Part shown: positions 20,772-28,501 of the stretch, one piece after another
Layout: each line of letters starts with the position of its first letter
Numbering within the stretch: the stretch's first letter is position 1
NCBI GenBank assembly: GCA_036388295.1
Contig: DASVSC010000037.1
Span: 1-32,896 of the forward strand
DNA: 32,896 nt
DNA from: RYN-431 sp036388295
GTDB lineage: Bacteria > Planctomycetota > Phycisphaerae > Tepidisphaerales > Tepidisphaeraceae
Direction: 5' to 3'
Made by a program: the position numbers and the translations under genes
The notes under the pieces: generated by a model
What the model saw: the letters and a program-made list of their open reading frames with translations, nothing else
Database searches by the model: none
Told to the model about the DNA's origin: nothing

Positions 20772-22177
20772 CACTGCTCGCCTCTCACCCTTGTTCCTGC
20801 ATCGTATGCGTGCTGCGTCGCCGGGCCGTTGCCGCAGTCCGACAATTCGGCCGGCAGCGTGACGGTGAAGATCGTGCCGACGCCGACGTTGCTTCGCACC
20901 ACGACGTCGCCGCCCAGCAGCCGGGCCAGCTTGCGCGTCAACGGCAGGCCGAGGCCTGTGCCGCGCAGGCGGCGTTGTACGCCGCTGTCGATCTGGGTGA
21001 AGTCGTCAAAAATGCGTTCCAGATTTTCCGCCGCGATGCCGATGCCGGTGTCCGTCACCCGGAAGATTACGGTGCCGTCCGGCCCCGTCTCGGTCGAGAC
21101 GTCGACGCAGCCGCTTTCCGTAAACTTAAGCGCGTTGGAAACGAGGTTGCGCAGGATCTGCGACAGCTTGCGTTCGTCGGTACGCAGCTCCGTGAGGCCG
21201 ACCGGTTCGGCGACGTTCAGTTGCACGCCGTCGCGCAGCAGCGGGCGGAAAATGCCGCGCAGCGCCGCCAGTGTGTCGGACAGGTTGAATGATGCGGCGT
21301 ACACGTCTGTCTTGCCCGCCTCGATCTTGGCCAGGTCGAGCAGGTCGTCGATCATGTCGCCCAGCGAGACCGCCGAGCGATGGATCAATCGCACCTGCTT
21401 TTCCTGTTCCGGCAGCAGGTCGCCGTCCGCGCGGTCGATCAGCAGCCGCGCCAGGCTGATCACGGCATTGAGCGGCGTACGCAGTTCGTGCGTCATGTCC
21501 GAGAGGAAACGGCTTTTGTATTCCGACGCCTTGCGCATCGCCTCGGCTCGGTCGTCCAGTTCGGCATACAGCGCGACCACGCCGCGGTTCGTCTCGGCCA
21601 GTTCGGCGTTCAGGCGTTCGACTTCCGATTGCCGGGCGCGCAGTTCCTCCATCGCGTGCAACAGTTCCTTGTTTTGCGCCTGCACTTCCTCCAGCGGCCC
21701 CTGCGGCCCGCGCCGGGCGAGTTCTGCCGAAATGCCTGACAGCGATTCCCTCGTCAGCGGCCCCGACCGGCGCGGCAGGCGTTTGGAAAGCGTGACCGTT
21801 GTCCCCCGGCCGGGCGCTGAGTCAATATCGAACGCGTCGCACAAGCGCTGCGACCCGACGATGCCCATGCCCGCGCCACTGGTCGAAGCGTATTGGCCGC
21901 TCAGCACCGCATTCAGGTCGGCAATGCCCGGCCCCCGGTCGACCACGCGGAGGGTCAACACCTGCGGCGATGCGTCGAGATGAAGCAGGAACTCCACCCG
22001 TCCGCCGCCGGCATAGCGAAACGCGTTGCGGACGATTTCTGACACCGCCGTCGCGAAGCCCGTCTGGTCTTGAGTGGAAAGCCCGACTAGCGCCGCGATC
22101 TGCCGCGTGCGCTGGCGGACTTGGACGACGTCTTGCTCGAAGCGGACGTCTACCGTCAGGAGGCGGGCGGCGCTCAT
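20771..22177 (-). CDS. RsbT-like ATPase fused to a sensor histidine kinase
   Basis: A 468-residue protein with two ATPase modules. Residues 8-132 are an RsbT/RsbW-type HATPase: EQDVVQVRQRTRQIAA closely resembles the start of the RsbT gene in this operon, followed by SEIVRNAFRYAGGG, DRGPGIAD and GAGMGIVGSQRL. A coiled-coil (about 155-220, QAQNKELLHAMEELRARQSE) leads to HisKA with His230 (LSDMTHELRTPLN) and a second HATPase (Asn348 in NLVSNALKF, DTGIG, GTGLGLPL). No membrane span is seen. The natural reading is that the RsbT-like domain docks on the stressosome and controls kinase activity. The start overlaps the phosphatase stop (ATGA) and the end overlaps the hybrid kinase (TGATG). Confidence 0.9.
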   Translation of the reverse strand: MSAARLLTVDVRFEQDVVQVRQRTRQIAALVGLSTQDQTGFATAVSEIVRNAFRYAGGGRVEFLLHLDASPQVLTLRVVDRGPGIADLNAVLSGQYASTSGAGMGIVGSQRLCDAFDIDSAPGRGTTVTLSKRLPRRSGPLTRESLSGISAELARRGPQGPLEEVQAQNKELLHAMEELRARQSEVERLNAELAETNRGVVALYAELDDRAEAMRKASEYKSRFLSDMTHELRTPLNAVISLARLLIDRADGDLLPEQEKQVRLIHRSAVSLGDMIDDLLDLAKIEAGKTDVYAASFNLSDTLAALRGIFRPLLRDGVQLNVAEPVGLTELRTDERKLSQILRNLVSNALKFTESGCVDVSTETGPDGTVIFRVTDTGIGIAAENLERIFDDFTQIDSGVQRRLRGTGLGLPLTRKLARLLGGDVVVRSNVGVGTIFTVTLPAELSDCGNGPATQHAYDAGTRVRGEQ

Positions 22178-23187
22178 GCGCGCCCCCGATCGGTCAGGGC
22201 CAGCACCGTGACGTCGTCACGTTCACGCCGGCCGTCGCGGTAAAGGACGCCGGCAATCAGGCTCGGGTGTCGTGCGGTCAGTCCGGCGTACTGGCTCATC
22301 TGCCAGTGCGACCCGAGGCCGTCGGTGTGCATGACCAGAACGGCCCCCGCGGTCCACGGGTAGACGAACTCCTGCACCTGCCGCATGGCCGCGCCGACGG
22401 TGCCGTTTTGCGAGACCAAGCCGCGCGCCGCAGTCGCGTGGACGATTCGGCCGGCGACGTTGCCCACGCCGGTGAAACGCAGTTCTCCCTGCCCGCGCCG
22501 CAAGTCGGCGATGGAAATGGCCGCCCCGCGCGTGCTCTTCAGTCCGTTGTGCAGCACGTTCATCAGGCTCGGGCCGTCGAGCGAAGGATTGTCTCGGAAC
22601 AGTTGGACGGCCTTACGCGACGCCACGGCCGCCTGCAGGCCGTGGCCGAGTCCGTCGGCGATCATCACCACGGTGCGTCCGCCGCCAAGGTCGGCCATGC
22701 CGACGCTGTCGCCGCACGCCTCCTCGCCGTGCTTGGGCAGGCAGACGCAGCCGACGCGGGCGTGCATGTCATCCGCGCTGTCGCCGACGCGGAATTGCGC
22801 GACGACGGCCGTGCCGTGGCCGGGCGCGGAGTAGACGTCGAACACGGTCGAAAGCCGGTGCATCGCCCCCATGCCGTTGCCGGGCGACAGGGCCGTGGAA
22901 AAACCGTCGCGCATCGCGTCGGCCATGCTGGCAATGCCGGGGCCGCGGTCGAGGCCGAGGATTTCCAGGCCGCAGCAATTCACAGGCGGCAGCGAGCGCA
23001 GGACGATTTCTCCCGCCGACGCGTGCCGCACCAGGTTGGTGGCGATTTCGGTCACCACAATGGCGATAGCGCCGCGCACGGTCGAGTCGAAGCCGAGCGC
23101 CTCGCTCATCACCGCGGCCAAGCGGCGGGCCTCGCCCACTTGCGTGGGCTCGGTGACGGCGACGGTAATCGGGTCGCGGGTAAACAC
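22174..23187 (-). CDS. RsbT-like ATPase fused to a PP2C/SpoIIE phosphatase
   Basis: A 337-residue fusion. The N-terminal 130 residues form an RsbT-type ATPase (TEIATNLVRHASAG, DRGPGI, GNGMGAMHRL). The C-terminal 190 form a small SpoIIE/RsbX-like PP2C serine/threonine phosphatase, with metal-binding signatures in VVMIADGLGHGLQAA, VLVMHTDGLGSHW and the closing RDDVTVLAL. It probably dephosphorylates RsbR and RsbS and so resets the stressosome, as RsbX does in Bacillus. The GTG at 23187 follows the rsbT stop by four bases; a GTG at 23229 would overlap rsbT by 38 bases and add an unlikely peptide. It is translationally coupled to the kinase downstream. Confidence 0.88.
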   Translation of the reverse strand: MFTRDPITVAVTEPTQVGEARRLAAVMSEALGFDSTVRGAIAIVVTEIATNLVRHASAGEIVLRSLPPVNCCGLEILGLDRGPGIASMADAMRDGFSTALSPGNGMGAMHRLSTVFDVYSAPGHGTAVVAQFRVGDSADDMHARVGCVCLPKHGEEACGDSVGMADLGGGRTVVMIADGLGHGLQAAVASRKAVQLFRDNPSLDGPSLMNVLHNGLKSTRGAAISIADLRRGQGELRFTGVGNVAGRIVHATAARGLVSQNGTVGAAMRQVQEFVYPWTAGAVLVMHTDGLGSHWQMSQYAGLTARHPSLIAGVLYRDGRRERDDVTVLALTDRGRA

Positions 23188-23191
23188 GTTC

Positions 23192-23596
23192 TTATTTCCA
23201 CCGCGTGATCGTGATGCAGGTGCCTTCACCTACATTCGTCTTCAAATCGAAATCATGAACGAGTCGTTTCGACCCGCCCAAGCCCAGGCCCAGGCCGCCG
23301 CCGGTGGTGAAGCCGTCGCTCAGGGCGGCGTTGACGTCAGGGATGCCGGGGCCGTTGTCTTCGAAGATCGCGCGCAGCCCGGTCTTGCCGCCACGCGTGA
23401 TCACTTCCACGCGCGCCGTCCCGCCGCCGCCGTGTTCGAGGGTGTTGCGGGCCAGTTCGCTGGCGGCGGTGACGATCTTGGTCTGGTCGATCAGGGTTAG
23501 CCCCAGCGACGCCGCGAGGGCGCGCACGGCCTGACGGACCTGGACGACGTCGACGGACGCACGAATCGGAATTGGGTCAGTCGGCGTGGTGGCCAT
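23192..23596 (-). CDS. rsbT: Serine kinase RsbT of the stressosome
   Basis: A 134-residue GHKL-type ATPase that phosphorylates RsbS and RsbR and, when released, activates a partner protein. The N box is SELARNTLEHGGGG, then DNGPGIPDV and the glycine-rich lid GGLGLGLGGSKRL. The opening IRASVDVVQVRQAVRALAAS is nearly shared with the kinase fusion two genes downstream. Length matches Bacillus RsbT (133). The ATG at 23596 overlaps the rsbS end by 20 bases. Its usual partner, the RsbU phosphatase, is absent here, and the next genes carry extra RsbT-like domains instead. Confidence 0.93.
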   Translation of the reverse strand: MATTPTDPIPIRASVDVVQVRQAVRALAASLGLTLIDQTKIVTAASELARNTLEHGGGGTARVEVITRGGKTGLRAIFEDNGPGIPDVNAALSDGFTTGGGLGLGLGGSKRLVHDFDLKTNVGEGTCITITRWK

Positions 23597-24026
23597 TGCC
23601 CGCGCCCCCGTTGCCCGCGCCCCCGTTGGTTGCGTCCTCGTCTGACTCGTCCACGACCGCCCGCGCTGCCGTCCGGAGCGATTGTTGCAGCATCGCCATG
23701 CCGCGCTCGATGTTCAGTGCGGTGCGCACGCCGGCCAGGGTCATGCCCAGTTCCACCAGCGTGATCGCCACCGCCGGCCGCATGCCGGTCACGACCGTCT
23801 GCGCGTCCAGCACGCGCGACATCAGCGCGATATTGGCCAACATTCGGCCGATGAACGAGTCGACCACGTCGAGCGATGAGATGTCGATCAATACGCCGCG
23901 CGCGCCGCTCTTGGCGATGGCCTCGGTCAGGTCGTCCTGCAGCGTCAGCGCGAGGCGGTCGTGCATGTCGACCTGAATGGTGACGAGCAGCAAATCGCCC
24001 ATCCGCAAAATCGGGATCCGATCCAC
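23577..24026 (-). CDS. rsbS: Stressosome scaffold protein RsbS (STAS domain)
   Basis: A 149-residue STAS-domain protein that with RsbR forms the core of the stressosome and holds RsbT. The body (1-115) opens RIPILRMGDLLLVTIQVDMHD. DISSLDVVDSFIGRML carries the phospho-acceptor Ser57, equivalent to Ser59 of Bacillus RsbS, and TGMRPAVAITLVELGM follows. An extra tail after about 120 (ATNGGAGNGGAGNGHHAD) is disordered, Gly/Asn-repetitive and not part of the family. The start is a GTG at 24026 with AAGGAG six to seven bases upstream, a strong site. It lies 10 bases after rsbR. Confidence 0.93.
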   Translation of the reverse strand: MDRIPILRMGDLLLVTIQVDMHDRLALTLQDDLTEAIAKSGARGVLIDISSLDVVDSFIGRMLANIALMSRVLDAQTVVTGMRPAVAITLVELGMTLAGVRTALNIERGMAMLQQSLRTAARAVVDESDEDATNGGAGNGGAGNGHHAD

Positions 24027-24036
24027 GCGGTGCTCC

Positions 24037-24918
24037 TTAAGCCCTGGGCTGGTTCGCCGGCAACTGCCTCACGACGCGCATGCCGAGGCGCTGCAGCGCC
24101 AAGGCGAAGGCGTCGGCAAGACTGGCCTTGGTGATAACGTCTTTGAGGTCCACGCCCAGGTGGACGATCGTCTGCGCGATCTGCGGGCGAATGCCGCTGA
24201 TAATGCAGTCGGCGCCCATCAGCCGGGCGGCGGTGACGGTCTTGATCAGGTGCTGGGCCACCAGTGTGTCGACGGTCGGCACGCCGGTGATGTCGAGGAT
24301 GGCGATCTCCGCGCCGGTTTCGACGATCCGGTCGAGCAGACTTTCCATCACGACCTGGGTGCGGCTGCTGTCGAGCGTGCCGATCATCGGCAGGGCCAGA
24401 ATGCCGTCCCAGAGCTTCACCACTGGCGTGGACAGTTCCAGCATTTCGTCCTGCTGGCGGGCGATGACGTCCTCGCGCGTCTTTTGATAGACCTCGACCG
24501 TGTACAAAGCGAGCTGGTCAAGCGCATTGGAGACGGCCCAGGTTTCGGCCGTAAGAACAGCCGTGTCGGCCGACCGCTCTTTGCGCAGCCGCTCGAGCAG
24601 TGGCTGCTTCAGTGACAACACGAACGTGGCCACTTCCGTGGGCGTGAACCCTTGCTGCGTCCACGCCGAGGACAAGCGGCGCAGTGTTTCGCGCACCGGG
24701 TTCCACGCCTCGGCCTGCACGTTGGCCCCGTCCGCCGACGCCAGTGCGTCGCTGAAAACGGACAGAAACTCCGTCGACTGTGAGCGGAGGTCCGCGTCTT
24801 TGATCAGGTCGTCGCGCCGCGTTTCGGCCGACATCTGCGCGCGCAGCCAATCGGTGAGCAAATCGCGCTGATGGGTCTTAACTACTTCGCCGATGTTCGA
24901 TTGCCGTGGGTCGGCCAC
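24037..24918 (-). CDS. rsbR: Stressosome sensor RsbR (RsbRD-type)
   Basis: A 293-residue sensor and scaffold. The N-terminal half (about 8-150) is all-helical and of the RsbRD N-terminal type (VVKTHQRDLLTDWLRAQ, LSLKQPLLERLR). The C-terminal STAS domain (about 160-275) has MLELSTPVVKLWDGILALP, ILDITGVPTVDTLVAQHLIK, which contains the conserved threonines phosphorylated by RsbT in other systems, and SGIRPQIAQTIVHLGVDL. The signal sensed is unknown; there is no heme or flavin motif. The GTG at 24918 is chosen for AGGAGT just upstream and the family N-terminus; the frame is open to 25050. It is the first gene of the operon. Confidence 0.92.
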   Translation of the reverse strand: MADPRQSNIGEVVKTHQRDLLTDWLRAQMSAETRRDDLIKDADLRSQSTEFLSVFSDALASADGANVQAEAWNPVRETLRRLSSAWTQQGFTPTEVATFVLSLKQPLLERLRKERSADTAVLTAETWAVSNALDQLALYTVEVYQKTREDVIARQQDEMLELSTPVVKLWDGILALPMIGTLDSSRTQVVMESLLDRIVETGAEIAILDITGVPTVDTLVAQHLIKTVTAARLMGADCIISGIRPQIAQTIVHLGVDLKDVITKASLADAFALALQRLGMRVVRQLPANQPRA

Positions 24919-25006
24919 TGGGACTCCTATCGCGCCACGGCCGAGGGCGTTACGGATACGGGCCCGGCACAGGCCGGAAGCGGTCGCACGCGGCGGTGAA
25001 GGGCCA

Positions 25007-25012
25007 AGTATA
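25007..25012 (-). promoter_or_regulatory. Possible -10 element of the stressosome operon
   Basis: TATACT on the minus strand lies about 90 bases before the rsbR GTG, in the only sizeable gap between uxuA and rsbR. The -35 region is not convincing (TTCGAC at 18 bases). The spacing would give a transcript start near 25000. Confidence 0.3.
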
Positions 25013-25049
25013 CGCCAGTACACGGATTGCGTCGAAAGTGCGGCGGGCA

Positions 25050-25072
25050 AATAAGGGCCGATTTACCGGCCT
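25050..25072 (-). terminator. Possible terminator after uxuA
   Basis: On the minus strand, GGCCG (25071-25067) pairs with CGGCC (25060-25056) around a six-base loop, and CTTATTTG follows. It starts about 35 bases after the uxuA stop. The stem is short and the U-tract broken, so it is a modest candidate. If real, it separates the uxuA transcript from the stressosome operon. Confidence 0.4.
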
Positions 25073-25104
25073 GCGGCATTCATCCGTTGTTCACCCGTCG
25101 CCCA

Positions 25105-26283
25105 TCACTTTCGTCGCAGGCCGATTTCCAGGCCGCGCAGTTCCGCGAGGCCGCGCAGGCGGCCGATGGCGGAGTAGCCGGGGTAGAAGTGGTCGTTGTG
25201 CAAGTCATCGAGCATGCGGTGCCCGTGGTCCGGCCGCATCGGCAAAGAACGGCCGGTGCGGTCCATCAGGGCCAGCGCCTCGCTCATCACGGCGGGCATA
25301 TCGACGTCGCCGGCGAGGTGGTCGTCTTCGAAGAAGCTGCCGTCTGGCTCTCGTTTGATGTTGCGCAGGTGCAGGAAATGCACGCGATGGCCGAGGCGTT
25401 TCAGCATGCCGGGCAAATCGTTCGATTCGAGCGCGCCGAGCGACCCGGTGCAGAACGTGATGCCGTTGGCCGGCGAATCCACGGCTTCGATGATGCGCGT
25501 CAGCCCGCGCTCGTCGCACGCAATGCGCGGCAGGCCGAACATCGGGAACGGCGGGTCGTCCGGGTGAATCGCCAGCACCAGCCCGACCTCCTCGGCCACC
25601 GGCACAATCCGTTCGAGGAACGAGCGGTGATTGGCGCGCAGCACGTCGGAATTAATCTCGCGGTATTCATTCAGCCGTACGCGGAACTCTTCCAGCGTCA
25701 GGTCTTTGACGGTCCCGGGCAGTCCCAGCAGCACCGTTCGGGTCAGCGTCTCGCGCGCCTCAGGCGGCATGCCGGCGAAACGCACCTCGGCGGCGGCGAC
25801 GGTGCTGTCGGCATAATCGCCGGTCGCGCCGTCGCGCTTCAGGATCAGCAGATCGAACACCGCGGCGTCGATGGCGTCGAACCGCAGCGCCTCGGCCCCG
25901 CCGGGCATCGGCATGGCCAGGTGGGTACGCGTCCAGTCGGTGACGGCCATGAAGTTGTAGCAAACGACTTTCACCCCGGCGGCCGCGACGGCGCGAAGTG
26001 ACGCTTCGTAATTAGCCAAGTAACGGTCGCAGTCACCGCTGCGCTGTTTGATCGCTTCGTGAACCGGCACGCTTTCAACCACCGACCACGTCAGGCCTGC
26101 GGCTTCGATCAAGGCCTTTCGTCCTTCGACGGCGTCGTTCGTCCAGACGTCGCCGCAAGGCACTTCGTGCAGCGCCGTTACCACGCCCGTCGCGCCACTC
26201 TGGCGGATATGGGCCAGGGTGACCGCGTCGCGCGAGCCGAACCAGCGCATCGTTTGCTGAAGGCGAATGGCGTCAGTGCTCAT
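25105..26283 (-). CDS. uxuA: Mannonate dehydratase UxuA
   Basis: A 392-residue cytoplasmic enzyme that dehydrates D-mannonate to 2-keto-3-deoxygluconate in glucuronate breakdown; the length matches E. coli UxuA (394). It is a TIM-barrel. Typical stretches are LQQTMRWFGSRDAVTLAHIR, VVTALHEVPCGDVW, VCYNFMAVTDWTRT, VLAIHPDDPPFPMFGLPRI, NGITFCTGSLG, VHFLHLRNI and MRPDHGHRMLDD. They supply the His, Cys, His and Asp residues that bind the divalent metal. The ATG is at 26283, 3 bases after the serine acetyltransferase stop. Other glucuronate genes are not in the window. The neighbours (CysE-type enzyme, glycosyltransferase) do not belong to the same pathway, so co-transcription may be incidental. 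Confidence 0.95.
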   Translation of the reverse strand: MSTDAIRLQQTMRWFGSRDAVTLAHIRQSGATGVVTALHEVPCGDVWTNDAVEGRKALIEAAGLTWSVVESVPVHEAIKQRSGDCDRYLANYEASLRAVAAAGVKVVCYNFMAVTDWTRTHLAMPMPGGAEALRFDAIDAAVFDLLILKRDGATGDYADSTVAAAEVRFAGMPPEARETLTRTVLLGLPGTVKDLTLEEFRVRLNEYREINSDVLRANHRSFLERIVPVAEEVGLVLAIHPDDPPFPMFGLPRIACDERGLTRIIEAVDSPANGITFCTGSLGALESNDLPGMLKRLGHRVHFLHLRNIKREPDGSFFEDDHLAGDVDMPAVMSEALALMDRTGRSLPMRPDHGHRMLDDLHNDHFYPGYSAIGRLRGLAELRGLEIGLRRK

Positions 26284-26286
26284 AGG

Positions 26287-27246
26287 TTAGATCTGAAAAT
26301 CGATCGTCTCCGCCCGCTCGGCGCGCGGCCGGCGGTCGCGGTACTTCAACTTCGGCGGCTCGGCGACCACCTGGTTCTTCGGCGGCACGCTGGCGGTGAT
26401 GAATACGTTGCCGCCGATCACGCTGCCCGCGCCGATCACGGTTTCGCCGCCGAGGATGGTCGCACCGGCGTAGATGACGACGTCGTCCTCAATCGTCGGG
26501 TGTCGCTTCTGGCCGCGCAGCGCTTGGCCGTACGCGGGGGCGAGCGCGCCGAGGGTGACGCCCTGGTAGATCTTGACGTTGTCGCCGATGACGCACGTTT
26601 CGCCGATCACGACGCCGGTGCCGTGGTCGATCATGAAGCTGCGGCCCAGGACCGCGCCGGGATGAATCTCAATGCCCGTCTGCGAGTGGGCCTGCTCGGT
26701 CATCATGCGCGGCAAGAGCGGCACGCCCAGCTTCAGCAGTTCGTGCGCGAGGCGCTGCACCATAATCGTGTACAAGCCGGGGTAGCAGAAAATCGTTTCG
26801 TCCGGACTGGTGGCGGCCGGGTCGCCGTCGAAGGCGGCCTTGACGTCGCTCGCCAGAATGCCGCGCACGTGGGGCAGCTGGTCAAAAAACGCCGCGACGA
26901 TGCGGCCGGCCTCGTGGTCGCATTCGGCGCACGTCGGGTCCGAATCTTCGTCGGGGGCTTTCCCCTCGCGGTAACGCAGGCAGCAGCGGATTTGGTCGTA
27001 CAGCAGGTCCGTCAGCTCCAGCACCAGTTCGCCCACGCGGAACGGCAGCGTGTCGGCGGTGACGCCTTGCATGCCGAAATAGCCGGGGAACATCAGCTGC
27101 TGCAGGCGATCGAGAATGGCGACGACCTTGTTGCGGCTCGGCAACAGCACGTTGCCGAGGCGGCGTGTGGACGGCAGGGCGGTGATGTCGGCCACCAGCG
27201 TATGGACGACGTTGGGCAGGCGCTCGGTGAGTTGCTGGCGTTGCAT
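26287..27246 (-). CDS. Serine O-acetyltransferase (EpsC/CysE type)
   Basis: A 319-residue enzyme that acetylates L-serine with acetyl-CoA, the first step of cysteine synthesis. The N-terminal helical domain (about 1-190) is of the long EpsC type. The C-terminal left-handed beta helix is built of hexapeptide repeats (IEIHPGAVLGRSFMIDHGTG, VVIGETCVIGDNVKIYQGVTLG, ATILGGETVIGAGSVIGGN), with the catalytic His in IDHGTGVVIGE. A loop at about 88-110 carries four cysteines (Cys88, Cys89, Cys106, Cys109 in DPTCAECD), which might bind a metal. The ATG at 27246 opens the gene 42 bases after the glycosyltransferase, and the gene runs into uxuA with a 3-base gap. Confidence 0.92.
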   Translation of the reverse strand: MQRQQLTERLPNVVHTLVADITALPSTRRLGNVLLPSRNKVVAILDRLQQLMFPGYFGMQGVTADTLPFRVGELVLELTDLLYDQIRCCLRYREGKAPDEDSDPTCAECDHEAGRIVAAFFDQLPHVRGILASDVKAAFDGDPAATSPDETIFCYPGLYTIMVQRLAHELLKLGVPLLPRMMTEQAHSQTGIEIHPGAVLGRSFMIDHGTGVVIGETCVIGDNVKIYQGVTLGALAPAYGQALRGQKRHPTIEDDVVIYAGATILGGETVIGAGSVIGGNVFITASVPPKNQVVAEPPKLKYRDRRPRAERAETIDFQI

Positions 27247-27288
27247 GGGACAGACAGTGTAGCCGGCCCGTCGCGCGCGTGCATCGCG

Positions 27289-28449
27289 TTATCGAACGGG
27301 CCCGCCGGCGATCAGGGCGGCGTAATGCGTTTTCCAGCGTTCGGCGATGGCGGCCCAGTCGAACCGCCGCATCGTCCATGGCCGCGCCGCCTCGCCCGCC
27401 CGCGCGCGGCGGTCGGCGTCACCCAGCCATTCACCGAGGGCCTTGGCCAAAGCATCGACGTCGCACGGAATGACTTGCGCGAACGACTGGCCGGCGAGGT
27501 GCTCGCTGAAGTTGACTTGATCGGACAGGATGGTCGCGGTGCCCGCCGCGAGGGCTTCCGGGACGACGATACCGAAGTTTTCCTGGTAGCTGGCGAGCAC
27601 GAACAAGTTGGCGTCCGCCAAGGCCGCGATGCGGTCGCGGCCCTTGAGCATGCCGGTGAACAGCACCTTGTCGGTCAGGTTGTGCTCGCGGACGAGGTTT
27701 TCGACCGTGGCCCCGTAACTGTCGTTCGCCGGCCCGGCGAGTACCAATCTTGCCTCACCGACATTCGCCTTGGCGAAAGCGGCGATCAACAAATCGAGTC
27801 CCTTTTTGGGATGCAACCGGCTCAAAAACAGCACCAGTGGCCGGCCGACCAGTTCGGGGAAGCGATTCCGGAATGCCCCGGCCTCGGGCAAAGTTTCGAA
27901 CTCGCGTAAGTCAATGCCGAGCGATTCAATCAGTACCGGCGCCTTCAGCGCTAACGGCTTGGCTTGGCGGGCTTCTTCGTCTGTCGTGAATTGGATAGCC
28001 GACGCGCGGTTTAGGTTACGCCGCAACCGCAGCGCCAGGTAAAGCCGTTTCTTGAGCGACTTTTGCTGCAGGGACCACGTCGCGAGCATGCCCTGGGGCA
28101 GCACGACGTAGGGCACCCGCCGGCGCTGCGCCGCCCGCATGGCCTGGTGTTGGATGTCTTCCCAGATGCCGTGGACATGCAGGACGTCGGCCGCGGCGAC
28201 GGCGGCGTCCGTCGCGGCACGATTCTCGCGATGCCATCCTGCTAGCCGGGTGGACGGGCCAATCGAACGAGTCGGCACGCCCGCGGCATTCAGCTCATCC
28301 ACTGCCGAAAGATCTTCGCCGGCCATGAAACTGGTCAGGACCGTGACGTTCAGTCCCGCCCGCGCTTGTGCGGCGGCCAGACCGATGACGGTCGCGGCCA
28401 CGCCGCCGGTGCGACGATCCAACCCGGAAACCACATGTGCCACACGCAT
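27289..28449 (-). CDS. Glycosyltransferase family 4 protein
   Basis: A 386-residue GT-B transferase. It opens MRVAHVVSGLDRRTGGVAATV, a glycine-rich acceptor-side loop, with VLHVHGIWEDIQHQAMRAA following. The donor domain starts at PLVLFLSRLHPKKGLDLLI and has the EX7E motif in SYQENFGIVVPEALAAGTA. No signal or membrane span is seen. It probably builds a cell-surface polysaccharide or a glycolipid; sugar and acceptor are unknown. The ATG at 28449 lies 52 bases from a second, divergent glycosyltransferase, which suggests a small surface-sugar locus. The downstream serine acetyltransferase and uxuA may be read through from it. Confidence 0.9.
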   Translation of the reverse strand: MRVAHVVSGLDRRTGGVAATVIGLAAAQARAGLNVTVLTSFMAGEDLSAVDELNAAGVPTRSIGPSTRLAGWHRENRAATDAAVAAADVLHVHGIWEDIQHQAMRAAQRRRVPYVVLPQGMLATWSLQQKSLKKRLYLALRLRRNLNRASAIQFTTDEEARQAKPLALKAPVLIESLGIDLREFETLPEAGAFRNRFPELVGRPLVLFLSRLHPKKGLDLLIAAFAKANVGEARLVLAGPANDSYGATVENLVREHNLTDKVLFTGMLKGRDRIAALADANLFVLASYQENFGIVVPEALAAGTATILSDQVNFSEHLAGQSFAQVIPCDVDALAKALGEWLGDADRRARAGEAARPWTMRRFDWAAIAERWKTHYAALIAGGPVR

Positions 28450-28501
28450 GCGTGCGAATCATAACGACTGCTCATTCTTTGTGATAAAGTCCCGCGCATC
28501 T

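Noticed and set aside
26059..27909. 616-codon plus-strand frame across uxuA, the serine acetyltransferase and the glycosyltransferase
   Set aside because: It runs antisense to three clearly recognisable genes, and its translation is His/Arg/Ala/Val-rich shadow sequence.
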